In this document: piece by piece, positions 23,151 to 33,100 of the stretch | How positions within the stretch are numbered: position 1 is the stretch's first letter | Layout of the letters: each line of letters starts with the position of its first letter | Source of the DNA: Symsagittifera roscoffensis | Lineage: Eukaryota > Xenacoelomorpha > Acoela > Convolutidae | Assembly (NCBI RefSeq): GCF_963678635.1 | Contig: NC_087071.1 | Coordinates: forward strand, 29,376,141-29,438,140 | Reading direction: 5' to 3' | DNA: 62,000 nucleotides | Program-made: the position numbers and the translations under genes | The notes under the pieces: generated by a model | What the model was told of the DNA's origin: nothing | What the model saw: the letters and a program-made list of their open reading frames with translations, nothing else | Databases searched by the model: none

Positions 23151-23184
23151 CCTTTAAATGGTCAGGATATCCAACTCCACTCAC

Positions 23185-23286
23185 CACCCCAAATTCTTCT
23201 ATTGCACATGATTTTCGCGTCCTTGATAGTTCCAAGATCTGCTTCTTCTCAATGTAATCTTTTTTGTCTTTCTTTTCATATTTGAA
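23185..23286 (-). CDS. Candidate internal exon, charged helix (unidentified)
   Basis: On the - strand, acceptor CATACTGCAG ends at 23,287 and donor GTGAGT starts at 23,184. Between them lie 34 open codons with strongly coding-like usage, reading FKYEKKDKKDYIEKKQILEL and then SRTRKSCAIEEFG. The peptide is Lys/Glu-rich and probably alpha-helical. The exon is phase 0 at both ends as drawn. Neighbouring exons were not found. An open stretch on the same strand at about 23,640-23,525 is a weak upstream candidate. Confidence 0.35.
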
Positions 23287-23299
23287 CTGCAGTATGATG

Positions 23300-24780
23300 T
23301 CAAAAGTTAACTAGAGTGCTTTGAAAATTGCATTTGCCAGCTGTCGTAAATAACCTAAAGCTCTTTAAAATCTACCAGGAATTTTTATAACTTCCTTTTT
23401 AAAAATCGTTTCATTATCACAAACGGACATCATTCAACGTCTTCGGTAACACACAATTGAAGGACAATTATATACTTTGCGATGTAGCAACGTGATATGA
23501 ACTATTCAAAATAATTATGTTGGACTCTTGTTACAAATTTTGTCTTCGTCTTCATTGATGAAAAATGTCCATCTTTGACAACCAAAAAGTAGTGAAAAAT
23601 TTGCCTTCATTGCGGCTTTAGTGAATTCTTTGAAACTTTTTTTAAGTGTTTTACTCAGATGCTTCGTGGTACAGCCACGTGATAGGAATTTTTTTTAAAA
23701 AGCGGGGCTCGTCAACTTCTAGATATTTTCTTCCAAGATGGTTTTTATTGCCCCGGCCTGGTTATTTGTTCCTATCAACACCGGTTTTGAAAGATAGGAT
23801 TTTATCTTTCTGTTTATCCTTTTCTGGACCTATTTATTAAATCAAAGGCAACTGCTGCTTTTAAAATTAGTTTTCTTCTTTCTTCATTCAATTTCAAAAG
23901 AACTCATGGCAACTTTGTACACAAAAGAAAGTTGACAACCATAAAAGATTTCCAAAACAAAAAATGTTTGCAACTCTAGATAAAACAATTTCAATCATAG
24001 ACTGGCAGAAAATTTGATTGACTGAAAAAGCTAGCAGAAATTGTATCGTTAGCGCATTTCAGTGAGAATTTATTTTCAAAGTTTAATCTCGGTGAAAAAA
24101 TTAAAAATTATAAAATTATGTTTTTTGAGCTCAAATACAATCTTAAAACTGGACTTTTTTCATGATCTAACTAACTTGTCACAGTTAAAAGCACTCAGAA
24201 CAACCGGTATTGAAAAAAAACACGAGTTAATGAAAGAATTAAAAAAATGATTTTTATTAAAGATTTTACGACCCAATAGAGACCCGAGTAAAAATGTATG
24301 TCATACAAATTCATCATTGGAAAATAATTAAAAATTAGACATCACGCTTATTTCCTTGAAAATTTCCTTCTAAGAATCTTGTATGATAAGAATTTTTTCC
24401 AATCCAGTGTTCAATTAGTTCAGAAACCAGTTAAATTATGAGAGGGGGCTTAGATAACGCGAAGTTTATATGCCCTTTTACCTGGCGCCTGTTTCAAAGA
24501 CAAAAATTTGACTAATTGCTTCCATTTACACTAATTAAAAAAGTTAAATTGATAAAATCAAGACCCAAATCACTACCGTCCGTCAAGTTCATTCAAGTTT
24601 TCAATTATTAATTGTTTATTTAATTATGAATTTTACTTAATGGTCGGAATCTTCAGCATCAACATTTCAATCTATTCTATTTGCTGCCCGATAAACAGTC
24701 GGTAAACTACCAAAAAAAGTTTGCAGCTGAGAATTTAAGTCGAAAAAAATAACCCTACAAAGAGAAGAAGCAAAATTTGC
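23300..24780. other. Intergenic, no gene seen
   Basis: No supportable gene. Open frames at 23,646-23,840 and 24,062-24,250 (+) are short, have AT-driven composition and no domain. The last 80 bp are the 5' flank of the receptor gene. Confidence 0.35.
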
Positions 24781-24799
24781 TTTCTAAGACGAAACGAAA

Positions 24800-26103
24800 A
24801 TGGCATTTGTCTATGTAGTTGGAGCTGGCAATGATACTCTGGGCGATTCTGTCCCAGACGAAGACTGGAGTCTTGTGAAATTCGCAACAAATATGAGCGA
24901 CAGAATTGGACTTTGCTTCACGCTTTTCGGTTTTCTGTTCAACTACTTCTGCTTTATAACGGCCGACCATCTGCCTGTCTCGACCAGTGGTGCAACACTG
25001 ATAAAGTAAGTCGCAGTGTGGGACATTATGAACTGCTTGGTCAAAATATGAGTGCTATACACTGCAATGACGAGTCAGAATTATTTGCAGTTGTAAACAT
25101 ACACGTTGAGTAAAAACAGAAAGAAGGCTACTCGTTTAAATTATTGCTTTTATCTAAAAAATGTCTGTTTTAATCTTCTAGTATAAACTAATATGTCAAA
25201 AAGATATATTGTAATCAAACAATAGCAAGTAACAATTTCAATAATATTTTTTTCGAAAAATCAAAAAACAACATCACAAAAACTGTGCAAACTTCAGTCT
25301 CAAAGATAGCAGGTTAATAGTAGTTGGTGCAATTTCAACTATTGTTTTAGATATTCTTGCTTTTTTTTAAAAAAAAAACAACTCAAAAAGAGGGATTTGT
25401 GCGTTCTGATTTTAGTATTAAATGTTACTGACTGAAATTTTACAATTTTCAAATTTTTTATGGAGTTAAAAAATAATACCAATTGTGCCAACAATTTGAC
25501 ATTAACTATAGCAAAATACGGAACGCGAGTTGCGCCGTGGCAGCATTTGGGCTGATCGTCAACTCTTCTGTCCTCTACATATTCGAACTACGGAACGGCA
25601 GATGCCTTTTTAGCCAGGCTATTCTGACCAGTCAAGCTGTTCTGGCAAAGGTAATTAGACCGGTCTATATGTCTTTGAACGTTTTAGGACCATCTTTGGT
25701 GCTAATTGTCTGCAACATTATTTTCATTCGAGAATTGAGAACACGTGAAGAGAAAAAAGACAATAATGGTGCAAATGACGCCGGAAAATTTATATGTGCG
25801 CAGAAAAAAGAGCAAATAATTCAGAAAAAGAAAAATATGCAAGAATACATCAAAATAGTAATGGTCGCTTCCATTTCTTACTTGGTATGTACAGTTTGTG
25901 TGACTGTTATCACAACGTTGGCTTCAAGAACAGATCCTGGCACTGAGCTACGACTTCTCCTGAGATCTATTGGAGTAACTTTTGGACTGATAAATACTTC
26001 GGCTAACTTTTTGTTCTACCTTATGAGTGGAAAAGCGTATCGAGTTTCGTTTCTGAAAGCAATTTCTGCCAAATTCCGGACAGGTGCAAATAGGCCGAAA
26101 TAA
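24800..26103 (+). pseudogene. Rhodopsin-type GPCR gene lacking a visible TM2-TM3 exon
   Basis: Exon 1 (24,800-25,005) encodes an N-terminus with two N-glycosylation sequons (NDT, NMS), TM1 and the first intracellular loop (TADHLPVSTSG), ending at donor GTAAGT. The downstream open segment (exon probably from 25,509, after AG) encodes TM4 (VAAFGLIVNSSVLYIF), TM5 (LNVLGPSLVLIVCNIIFI), a long Lys/Glu-rich third loop, TM6 (IVMVASISYLVCTVCVTVI), TM7 (NTSANFLFYLMSGKAYR) and a short tail with stop TAA at 26,101. The TM7 end resembles protostome neuropeptide-type receptors, where NPxxY is relaxed. Nothing between 25,006 and 25,508 encodes TM2, the disulfide cysteine, TM3 or the DRY motif. Either the exon was lost (pseudogene or gene fragment) or the start of the second exon is misplaced. 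Receptor class and ligand cannot be stated. Confidence 0.72.
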
Positions 26104-26351
26104 CAAGAAGAAATTGGAAACTAATGGAACATTTGAGGACAGAAGACTTACTGGTGGTTCATATAGATCACTTTTAAAAAGTTGTTTCAAGCAAAATAAT
26201 CTAAGCTAACAACTCTTGGGTGAAATTGCAGTCTGTTTCAAGTGTCTCAAAAAAAATTTTTTTGTTGAATTTCTTTTAATTCGAAAGAATAAGTAGCACA
26301 GATCTGATATTAGTTTTTAAAAATTATGCGTTTTTAAAAATTATCTTCAAT

Positions 26352-26608
26352 TTATAAAACGAATTTCTTCAATTTTTTCTCGATATCATTACGAAGATTA
26401 GCGGGGTCAAAACATTTTGCGACTTGCTCAACAATCATCACTCCATCCTTACGTTGAAAAAGCAAATTCTCTTTTTTTTTCTCAGGGGCCCCGAAAACAA
26501 ATGAAACAATAAAGTTGTATTTTTTTGAGAAAAAAAAAACTACTGTAGTTGCAATTTCTGAACAGTTGTATTTCCGTTCGTTCTTGAAACTTGTGAAGTT
26601 ATGTAGAT
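26352..26608 (-). CDS. Candidate terminal exon, conserved-looking unidentified domain
   Basis: On the - strand an acceptor (TTTTTAGTTTTGTTCAG, ending at 26,609) opens onto about 85 codons ending in TAA (26,354-26,352). It starts in phase 2 (AT|CTA...) and reads LHNFTSFKNERKYNCSEIA, then a hydrophobic strand region (YNFIVSFVFGAPE), then LLFQRKDGVMIVEQVAKCF and an amphipathic basic end (IEKKLKKFVL). Codon use is good and GC is above the surroundings. There is no internal ATG early in the frame, as expected for a last exon. I do not recognise the domain. A phase-compatible upstream segment ends at 28,931, but that link is speculative. The gene would lie tail-to-tail with the receptor at 24.8-26.1 kb. 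Confidence 0.45.
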
Positions 26609-27164
26609 CTGAACAAAACTAAAAAGGGTTTTAACTTGAAGCAATTTTTTGCACCAAGTTTTCCTTCCTTTTCCCTCTTTCTAATTTATATTGTCCAGCA
26701 GAAGCATAATTAGTTGATAATTTATAAACCTTTAATAATAACCCAATGAGCGGTAAAATCTTTTTAAAATTAGTGTCGCGATTTAGAATGAAATATAGAT
26801 CCGTTTTCCCAATAGCGTTCATTTTGCTCTCGCAGCTATTTTTTTTGAAAAAAAATTTTTTTGAATGTGTTCTGAAGCTTTTTGCAGATATGAAGAATTT
26901 AGTAGGACTAAATGGCTTGTATTGAAGCAAATGTTTTTCACTCTTATCCCGTTGCCTTTTCTAATTAATGTTGTCCAACAGAAATTTGTGATGTATCAAG
27001 GTAAATTTAGTTATGTTTTCCCAGTAGTACTTGACTTGTAATCTCAGTTTAATTAACATTCTTATTCTAAAGTTTATCCCTTTGATTGTACAAACTGAAT
27101 CGTATCAGAAGAAATTCTCCAGAAAAAGTTTTTTTCCATTGAAGTATATCTTCATTACACAGGA

Positions 27165-27305
27165 ATGCATAGCCAGAGGACTAACCCGGACCTATCCCAG
27201 GAATTTGAAGGGTCCAGGGCAATTCTAGACTTCTCGGAGGAGCCATCCAGGAACCCTGCAATGCAGTCTAAGACAAGTTACTGCTGCCTATTTTCGGCCA
27301 AATAG
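27165..27305 (+). CDS. Small coding-like ORF or terminal exon (unidentified)
   Basis: An acceptor-like 'tatcttcattacacag' is followed by an open frame from ATG 27,165 to TAG 27,303-27,305 (46 codons) with markedly higher GC and coding-like usage: MHSQRTNPDLSQEFEG, then an acidic segment (ILDFSEEPSRNP), then a Cys-pair end (SYCCLFSAK). An AATAAA lies 60 bp downstream (27,368). It could be the last exon of a + strand gene whose other exons are not visible. No family recognised. Confidence 0.3.
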   Translation: MHSQRTNPDLSQEFEGSRAILDFSEEPSRNPAMQSKTSYCCLFSAK

Positions 27306-27374
27306 GTTTGTGATACCTCCTTGTTCAAAAATGGTTTTTAATTTTTCTCTCACTTTTGCTTGGAATCAATAAAT

Positions 27375-27500
27375 ATCAGGGGCGGATTTAGGAGGAGGGA
27401 GGTTTGGACGCCCCTTTCTCAGGGGTACGACCCCCTGCCGACCCAAAGGGCCCCCCTTTGTACTATTTTGAGACATCCATTTTTGGTTATGATAAAACAC
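27375..27500. repeat. GC-rich DNA-transposon-like terminus
   Basis: 'caggggcggatttaggagg' followed by 'caggggtacgacccc' and 'gggccccccttt'. CAGGGGCGGA-type starts with G and C runs are common at ends of non-autonomous DNA elements of several invertebrates (hAT-like assignment is an inference). No second terminus was identified with confidence; the C-rich tract at 31,560-31,700 is a candidate. Confidence 0.4.
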
Positions 27501-28780
27501 CCTAAGTGCTGAATGATAAAACAAGTTTAAGATTCACAAGGCAAGCCGTTTTTTTTTCTATTTACAGAAAATCATTTGCAATATATTTTTTGCAAACTCA
27601 AGCAAAAAAAAAGATAAAGGAAGCGGTTTCTGTTTGCAGAACATTTTTTTCAAAATCATGAATCCTATTTTAGAACATTTTTTTCAAAATTAATTCCGTG
27701 TTTCTTGAAGAAATTTTTGTCGTTTTTTCGGTTTTTAAGAAAAAAAAGAAAAGAATTTGACCTCATTGAATGTTTCCGAGTGTTTGCAAATTAATTTAAA
27801 AAAGTGATAATTCATGTAAAAAAAAGTTTTTTAAAAAGTCAAGTTTTGAAGTTTTTAAAGAAAAAGTTATCAAGTTTTTAGGCTTTTATTTCCGGGAGGA
27901 AACTTTTAAAATAAATAATCTGATTTAGAAAAGTAGTACATGGGATATTTGTACAATTTTTTGTCTTTATTTTGGTTGTGAAATCAAAAAAACATCATGC
28001 TAATTATGTCTTTACATTTTAAAAAAAGGAACCACCACATGTGTTTTTCGCGGCTGACGAAAAATTTGAAAAAATTTTTTGAAAGTACCACCATAAATCA
28101 ATTCGCGGCTTGTTTTAAAGAATGAATTAAATGAAATCAAAATTAAAAACTGCGAATTTAAACAAACCAGGTCGAAATTCTTGTTGCCACCAGTTTGTAA
28201 AAAAAAACTAATGATTAAAAAATTTTAATAGATTTTGCTGATCTTACGATTATTTCGTGTTTTCTTTCCAAGAGTCTTTTTTTGTTTTGAGTAGCACAAT
28301 TATAGTGCGATAGAGTTCTTAGTAGTCACATAAAAATGACGATTGAGCTGAAAATGAGCCTCAATGACAATTGAGCGATTGAATGAGCACAAATTTTTAA
28401 GAAGTCGTGCTTACTCAGCTCTTTTTTCTAAATTTAAGGTTAAGTCCTCCCCGTTAATAAATTTACTTCAATCTACACTGAGAACCAAAGAAATGAGAAT
28501 TAATTTTTCTTAAAAAGTTCCAACTTGAACTCTTTTGTCTATTTCAATAAGTTTTGTCGTTTCAATGCACATTAAACCCGTTTTTTTTTAAAGAAACGAG
28601 ACTCATCAATTTTTTTCCCACGTATGTGAAATGGGGATCAATTTTCAACCGGCTTTGTATTTTTTGTTGCCTTTTTTAATGTCGTGCGTATAATTCTTTC
28701 GTTTCGTAATTTGAATTAAGCTCCCATTTTCAAGTTAGACTTGAATAACCGATGAATTTTAGGCCTTTTTTAATCCGCTA
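27500..28780. other. Intergenic, no gene seen
   Basis: Very AT-rich, with many A and T tracts. I see no gene, RNA or repeat that recurs elsewhere in the window. Confidence 0.4.
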
Positions 28781-28930
28781 ACCTTCAGAAACAAAAATAC
28801 ATTTTCTTTACTTTCCTGAAAGTTTTTCTTTGGCGCGGAGAACTTTTTTGAAATGTTTCCTGGCTCCGTGATGTGAATTTTTGATCGAAAACTTGCCCTT
28901 CTCTTGAAGCAATAAAAAAATCGATTAACC

Positions 28931-29040
28931 TACCCAAAGAAATATTAACTTCAGGAATGATACCTTTTGTATAGGAAACAGAAGAGTTGTAGAAGGTAGG
29001 AATCTGTATAGGTTCTCTGTTTTTTTTTCTCAGACATGCA
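28931..29040 (-). CDS. Speculative exon upstream of the 26.4 kb exon
   Basis: A - strand open stretch reads FYNSSVSYTKGIIPEVNISL and meets a donor-like GTAGGT at 28,930-28,925. The donor leaves one base of a codon, which is in phase with the acceptor at 26,608. The acceptor side is poor (a purine-rich tract before it). The same frame is also open past the donor to 28,785. Listed only because of the phase match; a chance frame is quite possible. Confidence 0.15.
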
Positions 29041-29179
29041 CACTTTCTAAAAACATGCAAACTTTAAGCATACTCAGAGGTCTCACTCCTCTGTTTCAAT
29101 TTGATATGAACTATTGAACCAACACCTTGGCTCAGAACATCTTGTTTTTATGCCATCATATATTTGCATCCCATGTTGA

Positions 29180-29400
29180 AGTTTCATTGCAATTCAGAAA
29201 TGCATCTTTCATTTTTTTGCATCAATATATCATTCACGTTGCAGTGTCACTTTAAGAATGTTCATCCATGTTTCATCTATGAAACATGGATGCAAATTAC
29301 ATTGTTGTTTCATTGGTGATTCATGACTGAAACATGGATGTGAATTTTCTGATTCATCCTTGGAGCAGGATGGAAATTACTTTCATCTATCATCCTTGTT
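29180..29400. repeat. Short repeats of catccatgtttcat with a near-zero-loop hairpin
   Basis: 'catccatgtttcat' (29,263-29,276) is followed after two bases by its exact complement (29,279-29,292). The motif aaacatggatg returns at 29,330, and looser forms ('gcatcccatgttgaagtttca', 'gaaatgcatctttca') precede it from 29,165. It looks like a locally expanded short palindromic repeat. Confidence 0.7.
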
Positions 29401-29734
29401 TTCCCGGGTTGACAAAAAATGCGTATCAGAAAATTTTTGTTTTTGGAAAAATGGCTATCGACTAGTATTTTTCCATAAGAGAATTTTCTGACTACCAGTT
29501 TCTTAAAGTTCATCAGCCTACGATACCTTCGAAAAATCTTGAAGAATTTTTTCTAATCTATTTTGGCCTAAAATGGAAGATAATTTTCGGCCTTTTTTAT
29601 TGAAGCTTGGTCTTAGATTTACCTGAAAAGAATTAAAATTAAGGCTAATTATGTTCAAATTATATGTTAACGAACATATGAAAATAAGGGGAACTGTTTT
29701 TAAATATTTATGTCTATGGAATTCTTGATCTCAG

Positions 29735-30000
29735 CCCGGCCCAAAAATTCTCATTACAAGGCCAAACTGTGCCCCTTTCTACCGCAATATGAACAGCGAG
29801 GCCCTGAAAATCTAGTCAGTTGCTCTCACCGCTCGCTCAGAGCATGGGTTAAAATTTTTCTAAAATTTTCATTACGAGGCCAAGCTGTGCATTTTGTGAA
29901 TTGTGAGTGGATTCCGCAGCAAGGATGCTCCCTTTGTTCTTCTTTTGTTCTTTCATTTTCTTTGATCGTTCCGACAAGTTTTTAACATATTTAGAGACTT
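29735..30000. repeat. Family C fragments in mixed orientation
   Basis: 'cattacaaggccaaactgtgc' at 29,752 and 'cattacgaggccaagctgtgc' at 29,867 are in the same orientation as at 8,740. The following part, from 'gaattgtgagtggattcc' to 'gatcgttccgacaagttttt' (29,898-29,982), is the reverse complement of the block 'cgtttgtcggaacgatcaaag ... ccatttacaattc' at 41,545-41,630 and 43,585-43,670. The element has therefore been rearranged. Confidence 0.65.
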
Positions 30001-30850
30001 CCTGGGTTGACTTCGATAGACCAAAAATGCTAATCATACAAACCCATAAACGAAATCTATGAAAAATAGTAATCATACAATTTTCAAAATTTGCTAAATT
30101 GGTGACATCGAGTTTTCAAAGAACTTCTTTCTTGTTTTGGCATAAAAGTCGGTATATTGTACTAAAAAAAATCTGTTTGTCAAAAAATACTACTCATACA
30201 GTTTCCGTTTATGAAAAATGTACGACTAGCATTTTCGTTGGCGACAACAAAAGACTTTCCGACATATTTGGAAATTGCCCCAAATTTTTTTTTCATTCGC
30301 AAACGAATTTTGTACTTAAACAAACATTTTCCGAAAAACAAATTAGCATGCAAAGCTTTGTTTTTTTTGTGTGTGCATAGCGTAGTCTTGGATACTCAAA
30401 AATGGGTATTTTTTGTTTCTTTTTCAAAAACGATAAAACTGCTTTTTTTGTATGACATGTTAATTGTGCCTTGATCAATATCTATTAAATTAAAAATTCA
30501 AACTTTAAAAAAAATTTGCGAAAATTAAAACTCGATGTTTTCAGTATGATTTGTGTGAAAAAACTGTTTTACTCTCCAGGTCGATTCAGCTTTGAGGAAA
30601 AATGGTTTTTGTCACTACTGTTTGGTCATGAACACATCCCAAAATTTTCGAGAAACTAAATTTTAACAAGATCAACTTTTAAGATTTATAGGAAAATGCT
30701 AGTGATACATTTTCCATATTTGCAAAATCACTAATTACAGACCTTTCATGCAAATTTCAGTGCTGATGAAATTGCATGAAAAGTGTATGACTAGCACTTT
30801 CCCCTATTTTAAAATTGTATGATTAGCTTTTTTTGGTCAATCCGGGATGT
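30000..30850. mobile_element. MITE-like element with CCCGGGTTGAC-type inverted ends
   Basis: Left end 'cctgggttgac...gaccaaaaatgctaatcatac' (30,001-30,043) and right end 'gtatgattagctttttttggtcaatccggga' (30,818-30,847) are imperfect inverted repeats. Between them the submotif GCTAATCATACA with following T-run recurs in both orientations (30,068, 30,190, 30,697, 30,785, 30,820). Left-end-like sequence also occurs at 12,492 and 29,405. It has no transposase; the short frames at 30,099-30,474 look like chance. A non-autonomous DNA transposon is the best reading; no target-site duplication was established. Confidence 0.5.
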
Positions 30851-30954
30851 CTCTGGAATCCAGGACCTACAGACACAAACTTGTGCGCCTATCGAGCGAA
30901 CAGTTCGGATTCTTAATGATTGTCAACATTTTTCGAGAAGCGATTGATTCCTAA
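30847..30954 (+). CDS. Small coding-like ORF, 35 codons (unidentified)
   Basis: ATG at 30,847, directly at the right edge of the MITE-like element, opens a higher-GC frame (MSLESRTYRHKLVRLSSEQF...) ending at TAA 30,952-30,954. The first bases partly resemble family C ('tctctgga..ccagga'), so repeat origin is possible. It may belong with the candidate exon at 31,097. Confidence 0.2.
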   Translation: MSLESRTYRHKLVRLSSEQFGFLMIVNIFREAIDS

Positions 30955-31096
30955 TACAATGTTTCAAGCTTATGACCTCAAAGTTTTTTCTCGAATTTGT
31001 TTATCTAATTGAAAAATTTTTGGTCAATTACAGACGATCAAGGTTACATAACCATTTCGAAGAAAAATTGGATGTTTTCTTTTTTTTACTTTGCAG

Positions 31097-31175
31097 TGTC
31101 TTAAGCGGTAATCTGCTGACGCGTGATATATTTTTAAAGATTCAGAATCTGATACAAAATGCATCAAATTTGTAG
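31097..31175 (+). CDS. Candidate terminal exon (unidentified)
   Basis: A strong acceptor (ttttctttttttactttgcag, ending at 31,096) is followed by an open frame starting in phase 1 (T|GTC TTA...) that reads VLSGNLLTRDIFLKIQNLI and so on, to TAG at 31,173-31,175. Codon use is better than the flanks. The preceding exon was not identified. The same frame is open back to about 30,972 without a splice. Confidence 0.28.
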
Positions 31176-31559
31176 GTTTTGCTGATAAAAATCATGTTTC
31201 CTTTGTTCAGGCTTTATCTCGAATCTAAGAAAAGTGAAAAGAAATCAATTATGATGGATTTTTGTCATCAAAAATTTATCAAACATTCCATTCTCTTTTT
31301 GCACTAAGACATCAAAATGGAATCAAAATTGATTAAAATCCATTGTTTCTATCATATTTAAAATAAAATATATTTCATTTAAAATCAATTGAAAAGAATA
31401 TTTGTCTCTTTTGTTTTTTTCGCGTCGAGCAAAATTTGACAATTATTTATCAAAAAGCATTTATTAAAAAAAGTGTTCCGGAAATTTCGCAAGGCGAGTG
31501 TACGGCCTACTAGATTTCTGAGCGTAAACTTTCTCAAAATCGAATCGGTTAAACTTGAC

Positions 31560-31705
31560 CCCCTATGGATTGCTCTTTTGCCCTCTTTGCCCCTGAGCCA
31601 CCCTAACCCCACATGAATCCTCCAATCAACCTCCCCCCCCCAAACTAAACCAACCACCCCACCAACCCCGCTTCCTGATACAACCCCCCCTCCCTCGCCG
31701 CTGTT
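31560..31705. repeat. C-rich tract (G-rich on - strand)
   Basis: Dense C runs ('cctccccccccc', 'accaccccaccaaccccgc', 'caaccccccctccctcgcc') stand out in AT-rich DNA. The - strand could form a G-quadruplex-type structure. The layout ('gcccctgagcc', then C runs, then 'ctgttttggccatttttt') resembles the other G/C-run remnants, so it is probably an element end. Confidence 0.45.
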
Positions 31706-31768
31706 TTGGCCATTTTTTTAAAAAGACGGTCAGAAGAGCTATTTTTGGAAAATATTTTGCAAAGGTTT

Positions 31769-32002
31769 AAAAAAATGGATTTTGGACAAATCTTTTCACT
31801 GCTCAAATTTTGTTTCGTTCGTTTTCATCTCGGATTGATATATTGGAAAACGGAGCATCTGATAAACGATATGCATCGGAAGGTTGTTTTTGCGTCTGTC
31901 GCCCAAACTCTTTTTCGTCCCGCTGAAAAAGTTTTGCACAAATTTAGACGCCCTCCAAATCCAATTCAAAAATTGTTGTTAGAAAAGCTTAGAGTAAACA
32001 AG
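31769..32002 (+). CDS. Possible exon with donor, unidentified
   Basis: Open frame with first ATG near 31,773 (MDFGQIFSLLKFCFV...), basic C-terminal half (LFRPAEKVLHKFRRPPNPIQ) ending at AAG|GTAAAT (32,002/32,003). Codon bias is only moderate, and the 5' side merges into the C-rich element. An open frame follows at 32,100-32,285 (MKFGAVNKSTSLNRFVLHAL...) and an acceptor 'ttgttttcag' at 32,571-32,580, but a consistent spliced frame was not found. Confidence 0.18.
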
Positions 32003-32539
32003 GTAAATTAAATATCTTTTTCTGGCTTTTTTTTTCAATTTTTACCCCCCCCCCATCAAATTCAATTTTGAATAGAATATTTAACGTTGTCATAATGCAA
32101 TGAAATTTGGCGCGGTGAACAAATCGACATCTCTGAACAGATTTGTTCTGCATGCTTTACAGCGTAACATCACGATCACGCATTTAGCCGTAATAACACG
32201 TAAAACAAACATAAAACTCGGTAGTTTGAAAGAGCGGAAACTGGAAAAGAGCCTTTTTCCCATTATTAATATCGTGTACTTCTAAAGCTCGAAAACAAAA
32301 AAGTTTTTTTTTTTAAATTTTTGTTGGTAAAAACATGGAAACAATTATGTTTTTTTTTGCAACCTGGTTTCTCTGGTTGTATTCCGCTTTTATGGAAAGT
32401 GAGAAGAAATCAAAATCAGTTATATTCGATTTTTCTGGTCTAAAACAATATCAAAATAATCAAATCCCATATCGCACTCAGACAACAAAATGGAACAAAA
32501 AATTGTTTAAAATTCTTGTTTTTGTCAAAATTAAGTTTT

Positions 32540-33100
32540 AATTTTAATCCATTTAGACTTAACAAAAATGCAATTGTTTTCAGGGGGGTCTTTAAATCAG
32601 CCCAAAGCTGGTGATGTCCTCTTATTTTTTTAATTTTAGTGACACAGACAAATTACACAAAAAATGGTGGCTATTGAAAGATATCGAGTTCAAGAGTTTT
32701 CTGAATGATACGTAAAAACTTAAAAACCACGTCTCTTTTGAAAATATTCAAAAAATCATGGTTCAAAGTAGCTATCCTAAAACTGCAGCTAAATTAGAGA
32801 TTCTGAAGAATTGTGAAATCCGAAGAAAAATTTCTCGTATCTCACTGAACCCGCCATTACGCTATTAACCCGCTCTGAACGTTTTCTCTGTACTTGATAA
32901 TTAACTATCTGCCTGATGAATAATTTTCTCACAAGTTTAGTAATAAAGTCACTGTCAAAAATTTACCTCAGAAGCTCTTTTAATACGAGAACTAAAGATT
33001 TTTCAGCACATCAAAATTGGTTCTCTCGTCGAGTTATCAGCCACAACATTTTGAAAGACATTTTTGAAAGAAAGTGTTTACTAGAAAAGTAAGAAGTAAC
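32540..33100. other. Unique flank left of the tandem array
   Basis: Contains an acceptor-like 'ttgttttcag' at 32,580 followed by a short open frame. No other structure is seen. The array begins at 33,101 with no obvious boundary repeat. Confidence 0.35.

Noticed and set aside
29512-29540. Hammerhead-ribozyme-like CTGATGA...GAAAC on the - strand
   Set aside because: The core words occur but stem II does not form and stems I and III could not be built.
30720-30800. Second hammerhead-like core (ctgatga...gaaaa) on the + strand
   Set aside because: Stem II pairing is absent.
31385-31657. - strand open frame rich in Gly, Trp and Arg
   Set aside because: It is a direct translation of the C-rich tract and is explained by base composition.
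32100-32285. 61-codon + frame as a separate gene
   Set aside because: Codon use is only mildly coding-like, it has no domain, and no consistent splice to neighbours could be made.
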